From Flammeovirgaceae bacterium BBD 1991-12 (GTDB lineage: Bacteria > Bacteroidota > Bacteroidia > Cytophagales > Cyclobacteriaceae), in NCBI GenBank assembly GCA_001657315.1, contig LYSV01000025.1, positions 1 to 64,000 of the forward strand: a stretch of DNA of 64,000 bases, in the 5' to 3' direction. A model generated the notes under the pieces. It had not been told where the DNA came from and made no database searches. It saw only the letters and a list, made by a program, of their open reading frames with translations. Within the stretch, counting starts at the first letter, position 1. Every line of letters starts with the position of its first letter. Shown here in pieces: positions 46,946-56,360 of the stretch. Both the position numbers and the translations under genes were made by a program.

Positions 46946-49900
46946 ATGAAAAACAACTACAGTTTTAAAAAAAGAGAGCATGTCAGTAGAAGAAAGTGGC
47001 TTTTGATAGGTTACGTACTTCTATTTGGTTTCTTCTCCACCGGACTGCAGGCCCAGGACGCCGGTCCAAGACGCATAACCGGTACGGTGAAAGATGAAAA
47101 CGGTTTGGGGATGCCAGGAGTGGCTATTTTGATCAAGGAAACAACCCATGGTACCATTACCGATACCAATGGAGAGTTTGTCATTGAGGTACCTGACGCC
47201 CGGGCGGTTTTGGTATTCAGCTTTCTTGGTTATCTGGGAGAAGAAATAGCGGTGGGCAACCAATCTGTTTTTGACGTGGCGATGACACCGGATATTACTG
47301 CGCTGGAAGAAGTAGTAGTGATCGGATATGGCACCTCGAAAAAATCTGATCTGACAGGCTCAGTCCAATCGCTCAATGCTGAAGGGATCGCTGAAACGCC
47401 TAACCTAACGGCTATGGAAGCCATGCAGGGAAAGATGACCGGGGTTGACATCATACGTACCAATAATAAACCGGGCGGAGGCCTGGAAATTCAGATCCGC
47501 GGGATAAACTCCGTATTCAATTTTGATGACGATAAGCAGACTGCACCACAGCCTTTGTTTGTAGTGGATGGCATTTTTGTGGACAACATAGATGATCTCA
47601 ACCCTGCTGATATTGAAAAAATAGACGTGTTGAAAGACGCATCGGCTACAGCTATTTACGGTTCCAGGGGCGCCAACGGAGTAGTGATTGTTTCTACTAA
47701 AAACGGGACGCCAGGAAGGACAAAGATTGAATATAAAGGATTTACCAGCCTGAGTGAGGCTATGAACCTTCCTGATATGATGAACGGAGAGGAATTTATA
47801 GAGTATGCTTTTGATGCAGCTGCCGGATCGGATCGTGAAAACTGGACCCTTGACAGGATCTTTGGGCCTGACGAACTTGAAAATATCCGTACCGGAAACT
47901 ATACTGACTGGGTTGACCTGCTCATTGATGATTATGGTGTCAGGACCAATCACTCCCTGTCTCTTTCCGGTGGCGACAATGGCATGAATTACAGTTTTGG
48001 AGGCGCCTACACTTCAGACGAGGGCATCGTTGGGGATGAAAAATATGAACGATACAACCTTCGGGCCAGTGTAGATAAAAAGCTAAGTGATCTGTTTAGT
48101 GTAGGGTTTAAGATCTACTCATCCTATTCGGTAAGGGATGAGGACAGCTACGAAGCTATGAGAAATGCCTATCGTCTGAGGCCCACAGCTGATCCCTACG
48201 ATGAAAACGGAGAGTTGCAATTCTGGCCCATGGAAAGAGAACAGCAAATTTCCAATCCGCTTTTTGAGTCAGATAATATTACCCGTGAGAGGCGTACCAC
48301 TCGTACATTTGGTAATCTGTATTTAAAATTAAGCCCGTTGGAAGGCTTAAGTTATAAGGTGAGTTTTTCTCCTGAAACGGAATTCTTCAGGTATGGAGAG
48401 TACAGAGGGCGTTATTCAAAAAGCTCCAGGGGACAGGCGCAAAGAACCAGAGCTTACTACAATTCCTTTAACCGTTTACAGTACTCCTTTGATAACATTA
48501 TTGATTATCAAAGGAGTATTGCGAATGATCATCATGTATCCGTAACCATGATCTCCTCAATATGGTACAAAAGGCAGGATGAAGGACAAAGCCAGGTCAG
48601 AAATTTTGAGGATGACAGAGCTCAGTTTTACAACATAGAAAACGGACTGGAGCTTCGCGAGATCAAATCAGATTTCATACAGGAAACCTTAGCCTCCTAT
48701 GCCGCCAGAATTCAATACAACTACCGTGGCAAATACCTGCTTACTGCCTCAGGTCGTTACGACGGCTCATCGAAACTGGCTAAAGATAACAAATGGCATT
48801 TCTTTCCTTCGGCGGCATTCGCATGGAAAGCCAGTGAAGAAGAAGTGATCAGAGAAAATCTTTCCTTTTTGTCCAATCTTAAATTCAGAATTAGTTACGG
48901 AGAAACAGGAAACAATAATGTTTCACCTTATAGCTCGGGGGCCAGAATCGATAACACATCATTTGCTTTTGGCCAGGAAGTAGTCGGAGCCTCTCAGATC
49001 GGTTCTATCAGTAATGATGAATTGACCTGGGAAATAGGTAAGGAAGTAAACTTCGGAGTTGATTTCGGAATATTTGAAAATAGAATTTCCGGTAGCGTAG
49101 AGCTTTACAATAAAAAGGTGGACGGCATTATTTTAAACCGCCAGATACCCAGAATTTCAGGGTTTGAATTTACCAGGTCAAATATCGGGAAAATAGAAAA
49201 CAAAGGGCTTGAAATAGGTTTGAACCTGTCGCCGGTACAAACCCCTGCCTTTACCTGGTCAGCCAGCATTACCTATTCCCGAAACCGGAATGAACTACTT
49301 GAATTATTTGGTAACGGAGAAGATGATATTGGTAACCGGTGGTTTATAGGAAAACCGGTATCGGTGTATTATGACTACGAGATGGCAGGCATATGGCAAG
49401 AATCTGAAGCCATCGAAGCTGAGGAGTATGGTCAAAGACCAGGGCAGGTAAAGGTAGTGGATCAGAATGATGACGGCGATATTGATGCCGACAACGATCG
49501 CGTGGTTTTGGGATCTCCCGATCCTGATTGGCATGGCGGTATCACCAACCGGTTTAAATACAGAAATTTTGATCTGTCCATTTTTGCCTATACCCGTAAA
49601 ACACAGATGCTTCGCAGCGAATTTCACAGCAAGTTTGTGTTTGATCAGGCCATTCATGGACCTTTTCCGGCGCGCTTCAATGGCCTGAATGCTAATTACT
49701 GGACACCGGAAAACCCCAACGGGGAATATGCTATGCCGGGATTCGGAGATTTTAATCGCCTGACGGATTACAGAAAGGATGTTGACTTTGTCAAGGTAGG
49801 GTACATCACACTGGGTTATCGCTTACCCAACTCATTGCTGGACAAGTTGAAAATGAGCCGGCTAAGAGTTTATACTACGGTAGAAAACCCCTTTATATTT

Positions 49901-50002
49901 ACTGAATATGAGGGTTGGGACCCTGAAAATGCTCACAGAAACACCTGGGGGTACGGTTTTATGAGAAGATCCTATCAATTAGGTCTGGAAGTAACATTTT
50001 AG
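46946..50002 (+). CDS. susC: SusC/RagA-family TonB-linked outer-membrane transporter
   Basis: A 1018-residue SusC-like porin. A signal peptide (1-37, with a long n-region) is followed by a carboxypeptidase-regulatory-like domain (~44-120, ITGTVKDENGLGMPGVAILI), a TonB-box/plug entry (EEVVVIGYGTSKKSDLTGSV) and the plug (ASATAIYGSRGANGVVIVSTK), with the beta-barrel to the C-terminal aromatic residue (EVTF). SusC imports oligosaccharides captured by its SusD lid using TonB energy. It is followed by susD after 17 bases. A dedicated promoter with direct repeats precedes it. Confidence 0.93.
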   Translation: MKNNYSFKKREHVSRRKWLLIGYVLLFGFFSTGLQAQDAGPRRITGTVKDENGLGMPGVAILIKETTHGTITDTNGEFVIEVPDARAVLVFSFLGYLGEEIAVGNQSVFDVAMTPDITALEEVVVIGYGTSKKSDLTGSVQSLNAEGIAETPNLTAMEAMQGKMTGVDIIRTNNKPGGGLEIQIRGINSVFNFDDDKQTAPQPLFVVDGIFVDNIDDLNPADIEKIDVLKDASATAIYGSRGANGVVIVSTKNGTPGRTKIEYKGFTSLSEAMNLPDMMNGEEFIEYAFDAAAGSDRENWTLDRIFGPDELENIRTGNYTDWVDLLIDDYGVRTNHSLSLSGGDNGMNYSFGGAYTSDEGIVGDEKYERYNLRASVDKKLSDLFSVGFKIYSSYSVRDEDSYEAMRNAYRLRPTADPYDENGELQFWPMEREQQISNPLFESDNITRERRTTRTFGNLYLKLSPLEGLSYKVSFSPETEFFRYGEYRGRYSKSSRGQAQRTRAYYNSFNRLQYSFDNIIDYQRSIANDHHVSVTMISSIWYKRQDEGQSQVRNFEDDRAQFYNIENGLELREIKSDFIQETLASYAARIQYNYRGKYLLTASGRYDGSSKLAKDNKWHFFPSAAFAWKASEEEVIRENLSFLSNLKFRISYGETGNNNVSPYSSGARIDNTSFAFGQEVVGASQIGSISNDELTWEIGKEVNFGVDFGIFENRISGSVELYNKKVDGIILNRQIPRISGFEFTRSNIGKIENKGLEIGLNLSPVQTPAFTWSASITYSRNRNELLELFGNGEDDIGNRWFIGKPVSVYYDYEMAGIWQESEAIEAEEYGQRPGQVKVVDQNDDGDIDADNDRVVLGSPDPDWHGGITNRFKYRNFDLSIFAYTRKTQMLRSEFHSKFVFDQAIHGPFPARFNGLNANYWTPENPNGEYAMPGFGDFNRLTDYRKDVDFVKVGYITLGYRLPNSLLDKLKMSRLRVYTTVENPFIFTEYEGWDPENAHRNTWGYGFMRRSYQLGLEVTF

Positions 50003-50019
50003 ATTTTAAAGATTTTACG

Positions 50020-51615
50020 ATGAAAATAAGAAATATAAAAAAATTGTTCCTGGGACTGGCACTATTGTTTTCCGCCACTGCCTGCGAGAATTTCCTGGAG
50101 GAAGAAAACCTGTCCGGTATTGATAGCAATAATTTCTTTGTAGATGATGAGAGTTTTGGGCGGGCAATTGCTTCGATTTATCTTGAACTACGGGATGCCT
50201 ACAAAACGTACCCTACAGATCTGTTAGGGACTGATATTTTTATTTTTACGGGTTTCCCTTTGAACAAGTATGATGATCTGTCTATACGTGAAGATCAGGT
50301 TAAGAAAGCCTGGGAGGCATATTACAAGGTGATCCAAAACTGTAATACGGTCATTTCCAGAGCAGCTGACATTGATGACCTTACAGAGGAAGCAAGAAAT
50401 CTGGGCGTTGCTGAGGCAAAGACTATTCGGGCGCTGATGTACTTTAAACTAGTACAACAGTTTGGTGATGTTCCGCTGGTACTAGAAGAAGTGAGGACGG
50501 ATAAGATCGATTATGTACGTGAAAACGAAGAGATCGTTTATCAGCAGATGATCTCCGATCTGGAAGCCACCATTCAGGTGTTGCCGGTGAGCCAGGAGTT
50601 ATTTGGAAGGGCCACCAGGGGAATGGCTCAGCACCTGTTGTCCAAAATATATCTGACCCGTGGGTATCTTTCCTATGGTGATCCTGCCGATTTTACCAGA
50701 TCTGCCGGATTGGTCGACGCTGTAATCGAATCAAATCAATACCGCCTGCTCGATACGTACGGAGAAGTATTCAACGATAACAATCAGGTGAATGATGAAG
50801 TGATTTTCTCCGTTCAATACACCACAGAGGTGAGCGCCAACGGAGAAGGTAATAACAAACACCAGATTGGCAAGTATTCGTTGGATGGCCTCGATGGGTA
50901 CGCCAGAATTAATTCTGTTTATTCCCGGCCGGCCGGATTTACCAATGTTACACCTTATATGTTTTCACTCTTTGATGAGTTTGACGCGGAAGATACGCGC
51001 AATGAAGCATCTTTTCACTATACCCTGTTTGCCATAGTAGACGGAACAAACGTTTCTGTAGGGGATACCATCACTCATTACCCCAGGATCCCGTGGACCG
51101 ATGAACAAAAGGCAGCAGTTTCCTATCTGGTGGTGAACCCTGACCAATACAATGATAATGCTTATCCTCTTTTTAAAAAATTTGACGATTTCACACCATA
51201 CGGGGATAATGAAGGCACCCGTGACACCTACGTATTTCGATTGGCTGAAACCTATTTATTAGGTGCCGAAGCACATTTTAAAGCCAATAATACAGATAAA
51301 GCGCTGGAATACATCAATACCATCCGCCGCAGGGCCGCGACTTCTGATAGTGATAAATCTGCCATGGAGATCTCTGTGGATCAGCTGACCATTGATTTTA
51401 TCCTGGAAGAAAGTGCAAGAGAATTAGCCGGGGAAACAGCACGCTGGAATGACCTAAAAAGAACCGGAAAACTGATTGAAAGAGCCATGGCTTTTAATGA
51501 AGATGTACAATTTCATAATACACTGAGAGAATTCCACATGTTGCGTCCTATCCCACAGAATGAAGTCGATCTATCAGGTGGCAGTTTGAAACAAAACCCG
51601 GGCTATACATTCTGA
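50020..51615 (+). CDS. susD: SusD/RagB-family outer-membrane lipoprotein
   Basis: A 531-residue SusD-like glycan-binding lipoprotein with the lipobox ATAC (Cys22, CENFLEEENLSG). SusD TPR-type helices are visible in the segment with RALMYFKLVQQFGDVPLVLEE, and the C-terminal SusD domain has RLAETYLLGAEAHFKANNTDKALEYIN and ETARWNDLKRTG. It sits on SusC on the cell surface and closes over bound oligosaccharide. The gene lies 17 bases after susC and 6 bases before the PKD gene, so all three are coupled. Confidence 0.93.
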   Translation: MKIRNIKKLFLGLALLFSATACENFLEEENLSGIDSNNFFVDDESFGRAIASIYLELRDAYKTYPTDLLGTDIFIFTGFPLNKYDDLSIREDQVKKAWEAYYKVIQNCNTVISRAADIDDLTEEARNLGVAEAKTIRALMYFKLVQQFGDVPLVLEEVRTDKIDYVRENEEIVYQQMISDLEATIQVLPVSQELFGRATRGMAQHLLSKIYLTRGYLSYGDPADFTRSAGLVDAVIESNQYRLLDTYGEVFNDNNQVNDEVIFSVQYTTEVSANGEGNNKHQIGKYSLDGLDGYARINSVYSRPAGFTNVTPYMFSLFDEFDAEDTRNEASFHYTLFAIVDGTNVSVGDTITHYPRIPWTDEQKAAVSYLVVNPDQYNDNAYPLFKKFDDFTPYGDNEGTRDTYVFRLAETYLLGAEAHFKANNTDKALEYINTIRRRAATSDSDKSAMEISVDQLTIDFILEESARELAGETARWNDLKRTGKLIERAMAFNEDVQFHNTLREFHMLRPIPQNEVDLSGGSLKQNPGYTF

Positions 51616-51621
51616 GCGTTT

Positions 51622-52002
51622 ATGAACTTTAATATTAAGAAAATGAAAAATAGAATAGTTAAATACCTCCTGGTCGCGTTAGTGGGGTCCGTTGTTTTTA
51701 TTCACCAGTCCTGCCGTGATGAATTTGAAAGAGAGCTTAAAATAAGAAGCTTTTTCAAGGTACATGAGGGGAATGAAGATGATATCTACTTCCTGGATGA
51801 GCCCATACAGTTTTATAACTACTCGCTTCATGCTACCGGTTATTTATGGGATTTCAAGGACGGAACACCGACCAGCACGGAAAAAGAGCCCATCCATACC
51901 TTTACCGAAGAAGGTAAATACGGAGTTTCATTAAAAGTTTCCAACGGAATGGAGGAAGTAGTGTTTACAGATACTCTGACCATTGTGGTAAAGCCAGGTT
52001 AA
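51622..52002 (+). CDS. PKD-domain surface lipoprotein
   Basis: A 126-residue lipoprotein with signal ending HQSC (Cys31 from this start; an ATG at 51643 is equally plausible). The mature part is one PKD-type Ig-like domain: EPIQFYNYSLHATGYLWDFKDGTP, then IHTFTEEGKYGVSLKVSN. In the position after susD such small proteins often bind glycan at the surface, as SusE/SusF do. It is the last gene of the PUL. Confidence 0.8.
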   Translation: MNFNIKKMKNRIVKYLLVALVGSVVFIHQSCRDEFERELKIRSFFKVHEGNEDDIYFLDEPIQFYNYSLHATGYLWDFKDGTPTSTEKEPIHTFTEEGKYGVSLKVSNGMEEVVFTDTLTIVVKPG

Positions 52003-52317
52003 TCCAGGTGCATGAAGTAGTTCACGAATCATATATTGAAAGCACCTCTTCCCTTTTGTTCCGCTTCACAGGAACAGGAGGAGAAGGGATGTTTAGGGAA
52101 AAGGTCAAAAACCATGGAGAATATGATGGGACCCAAACCCGTAATTAGAAGTTTTGCAGACCTCTTCCTTATCCAAAAGCTTTCAGGGATTCTATTGAGC
52201 CTTTTTTACTTTAGTGGTTTGAAACCGGATGTACATACAAGCCAGCCTCTGCCGCACGTTTCTCCCTTCTTTGAGCAGTAAGAAGAACCACGTGGATTGG
52301 TGGTCCTCCCGACCGGG
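52003..52317. other. Intergenic gap after the PUL
   Basis: No gene is supported here. The frames seen have no recognisable domains, and some continue into the tandem repeat. Confidence 0.4.
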
Positions 52318-52467
52318 GAAAACGCCTCGCAGTGGCGCAGGGCCTTTCCAGGCGCCGGAAACCGTCTCGCAGCAGTGCAGGGCCTTTTCCAGGCGCTGGA
52401 AACCGTTTCGCAGAGCTGCAGGGTCTTTTCCAGGCGTTAGAAAACGTCTCGCAGCAGTGCAGGGCAA
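52318..52467. repeat. Tandem repeat of about 41 bp, four copies
   Basis: Units begin at 52318 (40 bp), 52358 (41 bp), 52399 (41 bp) and 52440 (partial, ~28 bp). Each starts gaaamcg-tcgcag and continues to gcagggcc and ttttccaggcg. The unit is GC-rich in an AT-rich gap. Because 41 is not a multiple of 3, the open frames that cross it on both strands change register and are unlikely to be genes. Confidence 0.75.
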
Positions 52468-52558
52468 AATTTTCCCATCCTTGACTACCAGCCACTGACT
52501 TCGGATTGAATTTTAAATCAACTGTTTAACTATGATCAAATCATCAAGCCTTAACCCT

Positions 52559-52588
52559 CCTCAGAGTCCTCTGCGAGAGACTCTGAGG
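52559..52588. repeat. Hairpin element with 10-bp stem
   Basis: Perfect arms cctcagagtc and gactctgagg with a 10-base loop. It lies in the gene-free stretch 52468-52976 and resembles the other intergenic hairpin repeats in this window. Nothing else was recognised in that stretch. Confidence 0.65.
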
Positions 52589-52976
52589 AATCTTTGACGC
52601 TCTTGTTTATAGTTTCCTGGCCTCGCCTTCTCTATCATATACCCCTTCGAACTTACCTCGTATCCTGTATTAGTAAAATCCTGTTCCCGAATGGCAAGAA
52701 TGCATCTTAAAGTTTTTTGGACGGTTAGGGGTGACAGTGGAATTGTTTCGGTTTGCCAGGGATCATCTTCGTTTAGCTGGAAATCAAATAATTAATGGCC
52801 ATTGCCAGCCAAATGGCGCCTTCCTTTTTGAGAAAACATGTAGCACGAGTAAGGTAGTTTATGTAACTTCCCTGCCTCACAGTTCTTTATAACCCCAGAA
52901 TAAAGATGAATGAGTTAATTTCCCTTCTTAAAGTAGTGAATATGCTGATCTGTGACAAAGGTGATTCCATAAACAT

Positions 52977-53480
52977 ATGAATACACCCGCTTACATAAAC
53001 ACGCACACCGTCCTTTTTGAAAGGAAATACCCAACCTCCCTGCAAAGGCTTTGGAAAGCGGTCTCAGAAAAAAATGAACTGGATACCTGGTTAATGGAAA
53101 CAGAAATAGACCTGCGAGCCGGAGGCAAATTTGAATTCAAGGGAGGATGGAATGGTTGGATCGGTGAGCTGAAAGAATTTGAATATATCCAGTTCAACAG
53201 TGCTGAAGATGCGTTCTCCCGGTTCGAACTGGAGCCACTGGACGGCTTCTGTCTGCTACGGCTTATTGATAAATTACCTGCTGATATCACCGCTCCGAAA
53301 GGGAGCGCCATGGAAAACAGTCAGCCGGGAGGAAAAGGAACACACTGGGTTGGCCTCCTGGCAGGATGGCATGACTTTCTGGATGGCCTGGAGGCTTATT
53401 TGGCGGGAGAAAGGATTGAAGACAATTACAGTAAGCTTTGCCACATGTACGGCGCCTTTCTGGAAAGGAAATTCCATTAA
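52977..53480 (+). CDS. SRPBCC/AHSA1-like protein
   Basis: A 167-residue helix-grip protein. The pattern of the AHSA1 group is visible: FERKYPTSLQRLWKAVSEKNELDTWL at the N-terminus, GGKFEFKGG, a hydrophobic strand LEPLDGFCLLRLIDK, and a C-terminal helix with GWHDFLDGLEAYLAG. Such proteins bind a hydrophobic ligand or assist Hsp90-type chaperones. No signal peptide was seen. The role is unknown. It is the first of several small soluble proteins in a row. Confidence 0.82.
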   Translation: MNTPAYINTHTVLFERKYPTSLQRLWKAVSEKNELDTWLMETEIDLRAGGKFEFKGGWNGWIGELKEFEYIQFNSAEDAFSRFELEPLDGFCLLRLIDKLPADITAPKGSAMENSQPGGKGTHWVGLLAGWHDFLDGLEAYLAGERIEDNYSKLCHMYGAFLERKFH

Positions 53481-53554
53481 GAAAAGTTCAATGCTTTAAA
53501 AGCTGAGAATGACCGGGGCAAAAGTTTTCTGCAAAAGACAAAAATCACCAACTC

Positions 53555-53941
53555 ATGGACGAATTTGGAAGAACTAAAATATTTTATACCATTGTGGATG
53601 GTGATGAGGCCGGGTTTCAGGCAGAGCTCTCCTCTGTTGAGAATATCAATCTACAGGATAACAACGGAATGACCCTGCTTCATTTTGCCGCAGAATACAG
53701 CCAGACTTTCATGGCAAGGCAACTGATTGACCGGGGAATTGACCTGGAAATCAAGGATAAGTATGGCAATACCGCCTTATGGAAAGCAGTATTCAACGCC
53801 AGGGGAAATTATGAGCTGGTCAGACTACTGGCAGAACACGGAGCAGACGTGGACTCACTGAACAACGCAGGCAGGAGCCCTCTTATCATGGCTGAAACCA
53901 TGGGAGATGAAGAGATGGTCAGCATTCTGAGCGGTCAGTAA
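53555..53941 (+). CDS. Ankyrin-repeat protein
   Basis: A 128-residue protein made almost entirely of ankyrin repeats: NGMTLLHFAAEYSQTFMARQLIDRG (split here over the 20-residue limit as NGMTLLHFAAEY and a following helix), then YGNTALWKAVFNARG and NAGRSPLIMAETMG. It has about three full repeats plus caps and no other domain. It is likely a cytoplasmic protein-binding module. It lies 74 bases after the SRPBCC gene. Confidence 0.85.
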   Translation: MDEFGRTKIFYTIVDGDEAGFQAELSSVENINLQDNNGMTLLHFAAEYSQTFMARQLIDRGIDLEIKDKYGNTALWKAVFNARGNYELVRLLAEHGADVDSLNNAGRSPLIMAETMGDEEMVSILSGQ

Positions 53942-54055
53942 AAAGAGGTTGACTTATTGCATCCTGAGGTTACCAGTATTCCATGAAATCAATTTGGATT
54001 GAGACGACCTGCCCATATATCTGAGGCACTATAAAATCAAAAAGTACCTGACTCC

Positions 54056-54622
54056 ATGAAGGACCAAAACTTTATCGACATTACAATACAAAAGGGGAAA
54101 GAAGCGAAGGTCAGGGTTGAGCAGGAGTTTTCCGACATGTCACCCGAACAGCTTAACTGGAAGCCCTCCCCTACGCGCTGGAGCATTGCAGAATGCCTGG
54201 AACATCTCCTCATTTCAGACAGCTCATACTTTGCCAGCCTTGAAAAAGTTATAACAGGCACCTACAGGATGAGTTTTTTGGAGAGATACAGTCCGTTAAC
54301 GTCCTTCTGGGGGAAGACACTTACCGACCAGCTTCAGGAGGACGTTAAAAAGAAGATGAAGGCCCCTAAAAAATTCAGCCCCACCTCTTCGGACAAACCA
54401 CCTGACTTTGTGCAGGACTATCTTGAAAACCTGATCACCTTCCTTGATTATATTTCAAAGTGCCGTGAAATTGACATCGACAAAACGATCATTACCTCGC
54501 CATCGATCAGGATCATAACCTATAGCCTGAGAGATGCCTTCCGGTTCCTGATGCAACATGAGCACCGGCATATCAATCAGGCTATACGGGTAAAATATAT
54601 GGATGCATTTCCCAAAGAATAA
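54056..54622 (+). CDS. DinB-superfamily protein
   Basis: A 188-residue four-helix bundle of the DinB/YfiT type. Likely metal ligands are His50 in ECLEHLLIS and the histidines in QHEHRHINQA near residue 172. The N-terminal helix with WSIAECLEH is characteristic. The superfamily includes thiol S-transferases (bacillithiol, mycothiol) and proteins of unknown role. Two more DinB-like genes are nearby (55093 and 60012). No partner thiol enzyme was seen. Confidence 0.82.
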   Translation: MKDQNFIDITIQKGKEAKVRVEQEFSDMSPEQLNWKPSPTRWSIAECLEHLLISDSSYFASLEKVITGTYRMSFLERYSPLTSFWGKTLTDQLQEDVKKKMKAPKKFSPTSSDKPPDFVQDYLENLITFLDYISKCREIDIDKTIITSPSIRIITYSLRDAFRFLMQHEHRHINQAIRVKYMDAFPKE

Positions 54623-54640
54623 AATTACGATCATGAACAC

Positions 54641-55024
54641 ATGGCAACCGCGAATAACAGCATGAAAACAACTTTGTTGGAGATATCACCCGTTATGCCC
54701 AGCCAGGACATTGAGCGGGATGTAGCATGGTACAGCGAAAAGACAGGGTTTGATGTCCTGCATAAAGATGATATGTACGCTGTTCTGAAAAGAGACAACC
54801 TATTTATCCACCTTCAATGGCATGCCGATACGGAAGATGACCCGTTGCTCGGCGGCTCTGTAATAAAGATATTTGTTCAGAACATACAGCCGATCTTTGA
54901 GGAATTCGTTCAGCGTGGAACGGTAAAACCTGATAAACTGCGGCTGGGCACCCCGTGGAACACCAATGAATTTGGGTTTTATGACCTAAATAACAATGCC
55001 ATCTTTATTGTGGAGGATGCCTGA
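54641..55024 (+). CDS. VOC-family (glyoxalase/bleomycin-resistance-like) protein
   Basis: A 127-residue vicinal-oxygen-chelate protein with two betaalphabetabetabeta halves: ISPVMPSQDIERDVAWYSEKTGF in outline, YAVLKRDNLFIHLQWH, and the second half ending FGFYDLNNNAIFIVEDA. The EFGFYDLNNN motif is typical of bleomycin-resistance-like members. The lack of an obvious complete metal triad suggests a binding role. It starts 18 bases after the DinB gene, so they may be co-transcribed. A second Met at residue 8 is an alternative start. Confidence 0.82.
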   Translation: MATANNSMKTTLLEISPVMPSQDIERDVAWYSEKTGFDVLHKDDMYAVLKRDNLFIHLQWHADTEDDPLLGGSVIKIFVQNIQPIFEEFVQRGTVKPDKLRLGTPWNTNEFGFYDLNNNAIFIVEDA

Positions 55025-55092
55025 GACGGAAGGTCAAATGGAAATGGACTAAAACTTCCGGCTTTTGCCCATTCATTATTTTCAAGGTTATA

Positions 55093-55659
55093 TCATAACG
55101 GTTTGGTAATGGCCAGGTATTGACCTATGTGCATAAACCCATGCATAGTGATACCGGTTATACCACCGGATAACGGGTATTGAGCATAGGCTTTTGCACG
55201 CTCCTGCCGGACCCCTTCGGGAAATACATTGGCAGCTTTAAGTCGTTTGTCAATATTTTCCTCCGAATCAAAAACATCATCGCCCAATTCAACCGAACGA
55301 CTCACTTGCTCCAGTGACCTGCGCTTCACTACCTGATTATAATCCAGTAACGCCGCTTTGTTGACACGTTGGCTCAAATAATCTGCTTCTTCTCTGGACA
55401 TGCCTGTACCTGTGATCGGTGTGGTAATATTCAGCTTTTCCATCCATATATCTTCGTCAAAAACCTGTCGATCACCAAACATGACTGTATTCAAATACAT
55501 ATCCTCAGTGCGTAGGATATGCCAGCAAATCCAAATGATCGGATTAATTTCCGCTATAACCCTTTGACGAAGCTGGTATTCCTCTGTTGACAGCATTTGT
55601 GGAAGAAAATGATCATGAATAGCATAATAGTTATTCCGTATTGCCTGAAGGTAATCCAT
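55093..55659 (-). CDS. DinB-superfamily protein
   Basis: A 188-residue protein using the ATG at 55659; an upstream start would add 10 residues that do not match. It is a four-helix bundle with a WHILRTEDMYLN motif near residue 47 and HGFMHIGQYLAI at the C-terminus, the usual metal-binding histidines of the DinB fold. No catalytic evidence. It is the second of three such genes in 6 kb. Confidence 0.78.
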   Translation of the reverse strand: MDYLQAIRNNYYAIHDHFLPQMLSTEEYQLRQRVIAEINPIIWICWHILRTEDMYLNTVMFGDRQVFDEDIWMEKLNITTPITGTGMSREEADYLSQRVNKAALLDYNQVVKRRSLEQVSRSVELGDDVFDSEENIDKRLKAANVFPEGVRQERAKAYAQYPLSGGITGITMHGFMHIGQYLAITKPL

Positions 55660-55881
55660 GATAAAAAATGATATTTGCAAAGAAGGCAAAAGCCCTGATG
55701 ACTACATTCCGTACAATGTCGATCTGTTTGACGAAAATTCCAAATAGTCTTATCAGGACTTCCCCTGGCGATATAGCAAATCCCTTGCTGTGAAAATGTC
55801 TTTTCTTCTCATGGCTGGGAGTTCTCTCTTTAATAAACATTGGTTATAAACCCGAGCCAGTAAAAAACGTTTATCAAAACT

Positions 55882-56328
55882 ATGCAAAAGACAATTCACT
55901 TTATTGGCGCCAGAACAACCAGGGAAGAAATGTTTCGTGCAATTTCCACACCCGAAGGACTAAAAGAATGGTGGGCAACAAGTGCCAATGGCAACGTAGA
56001 AGAAGGGGGAACGCTCCATCTGGTATTTGAGCAACTGACTACATTAAAATTCAGATACGATGTAATTTCTCCCAATGAAAAATTGATCCTGACCTGTTTT
56101 GACAGCTTTAAATCGTGGGATAAAACGCAACTGGTTTTCGAAATTGAAGAAAAAGACAATCAAATATTCCTGACCCAAACTCATCAGAATATCCCTGATA
56201 ATGATATTGAATCCTTGTCCTATTTTTCAACCAAATGGACGGTGTACCTTTTGAGTTTAAAGCAATACCTCGAAACAGGAAAAGGAACACCCTATCCTCA
56301 GGAATTCAAATTGTATAATGGAGACTGA
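55882..56328 (+). CDS. SRPBCC/AHSA1-like protein
   Basis: A 148-residue helix-grip protein: TTREEMFRAISTPEGLKEWW at the start, GGTLHLVFEQL, strand KLILTCFDS, and a C-terminal helix STKWTVYLLSLKQYLETG. The AHSA1 group binds lipids or other hydrophobic ligands. It is soluble with no partner identified. It is paralogous in type to the protein at 52977 but not close in sequence. Confidence 0.85.
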   Translation: MQKTIHFIGARTTREEMFRAISTPEGLKEWWATSANGNVEEGGTLHLVFEQLTTLKFRYDVISPNEKLILTCFDSFKSWDKTQLVFEIEEKDNQIFLTQTHQNIPDNDIESLSYFSTKWTVYLLSLKQYLETGKGTPYPQEFKLYNGD

Positions 56329-56360
56329 CCCGGTACAGGCCGGGACATTAAATGACGGAA

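Noticed and set aside
52318-52467. CRISPR array
   Set aside because: Units abut without unique spacers of constant length, and no cas gene is near.
52192-52498. Three open frames over the tandem repeat, on both strands
   Set aside because: They consist of the 41-bp repeat translated in changing frames; a repeat not divisible by three should not keep a coding frame.
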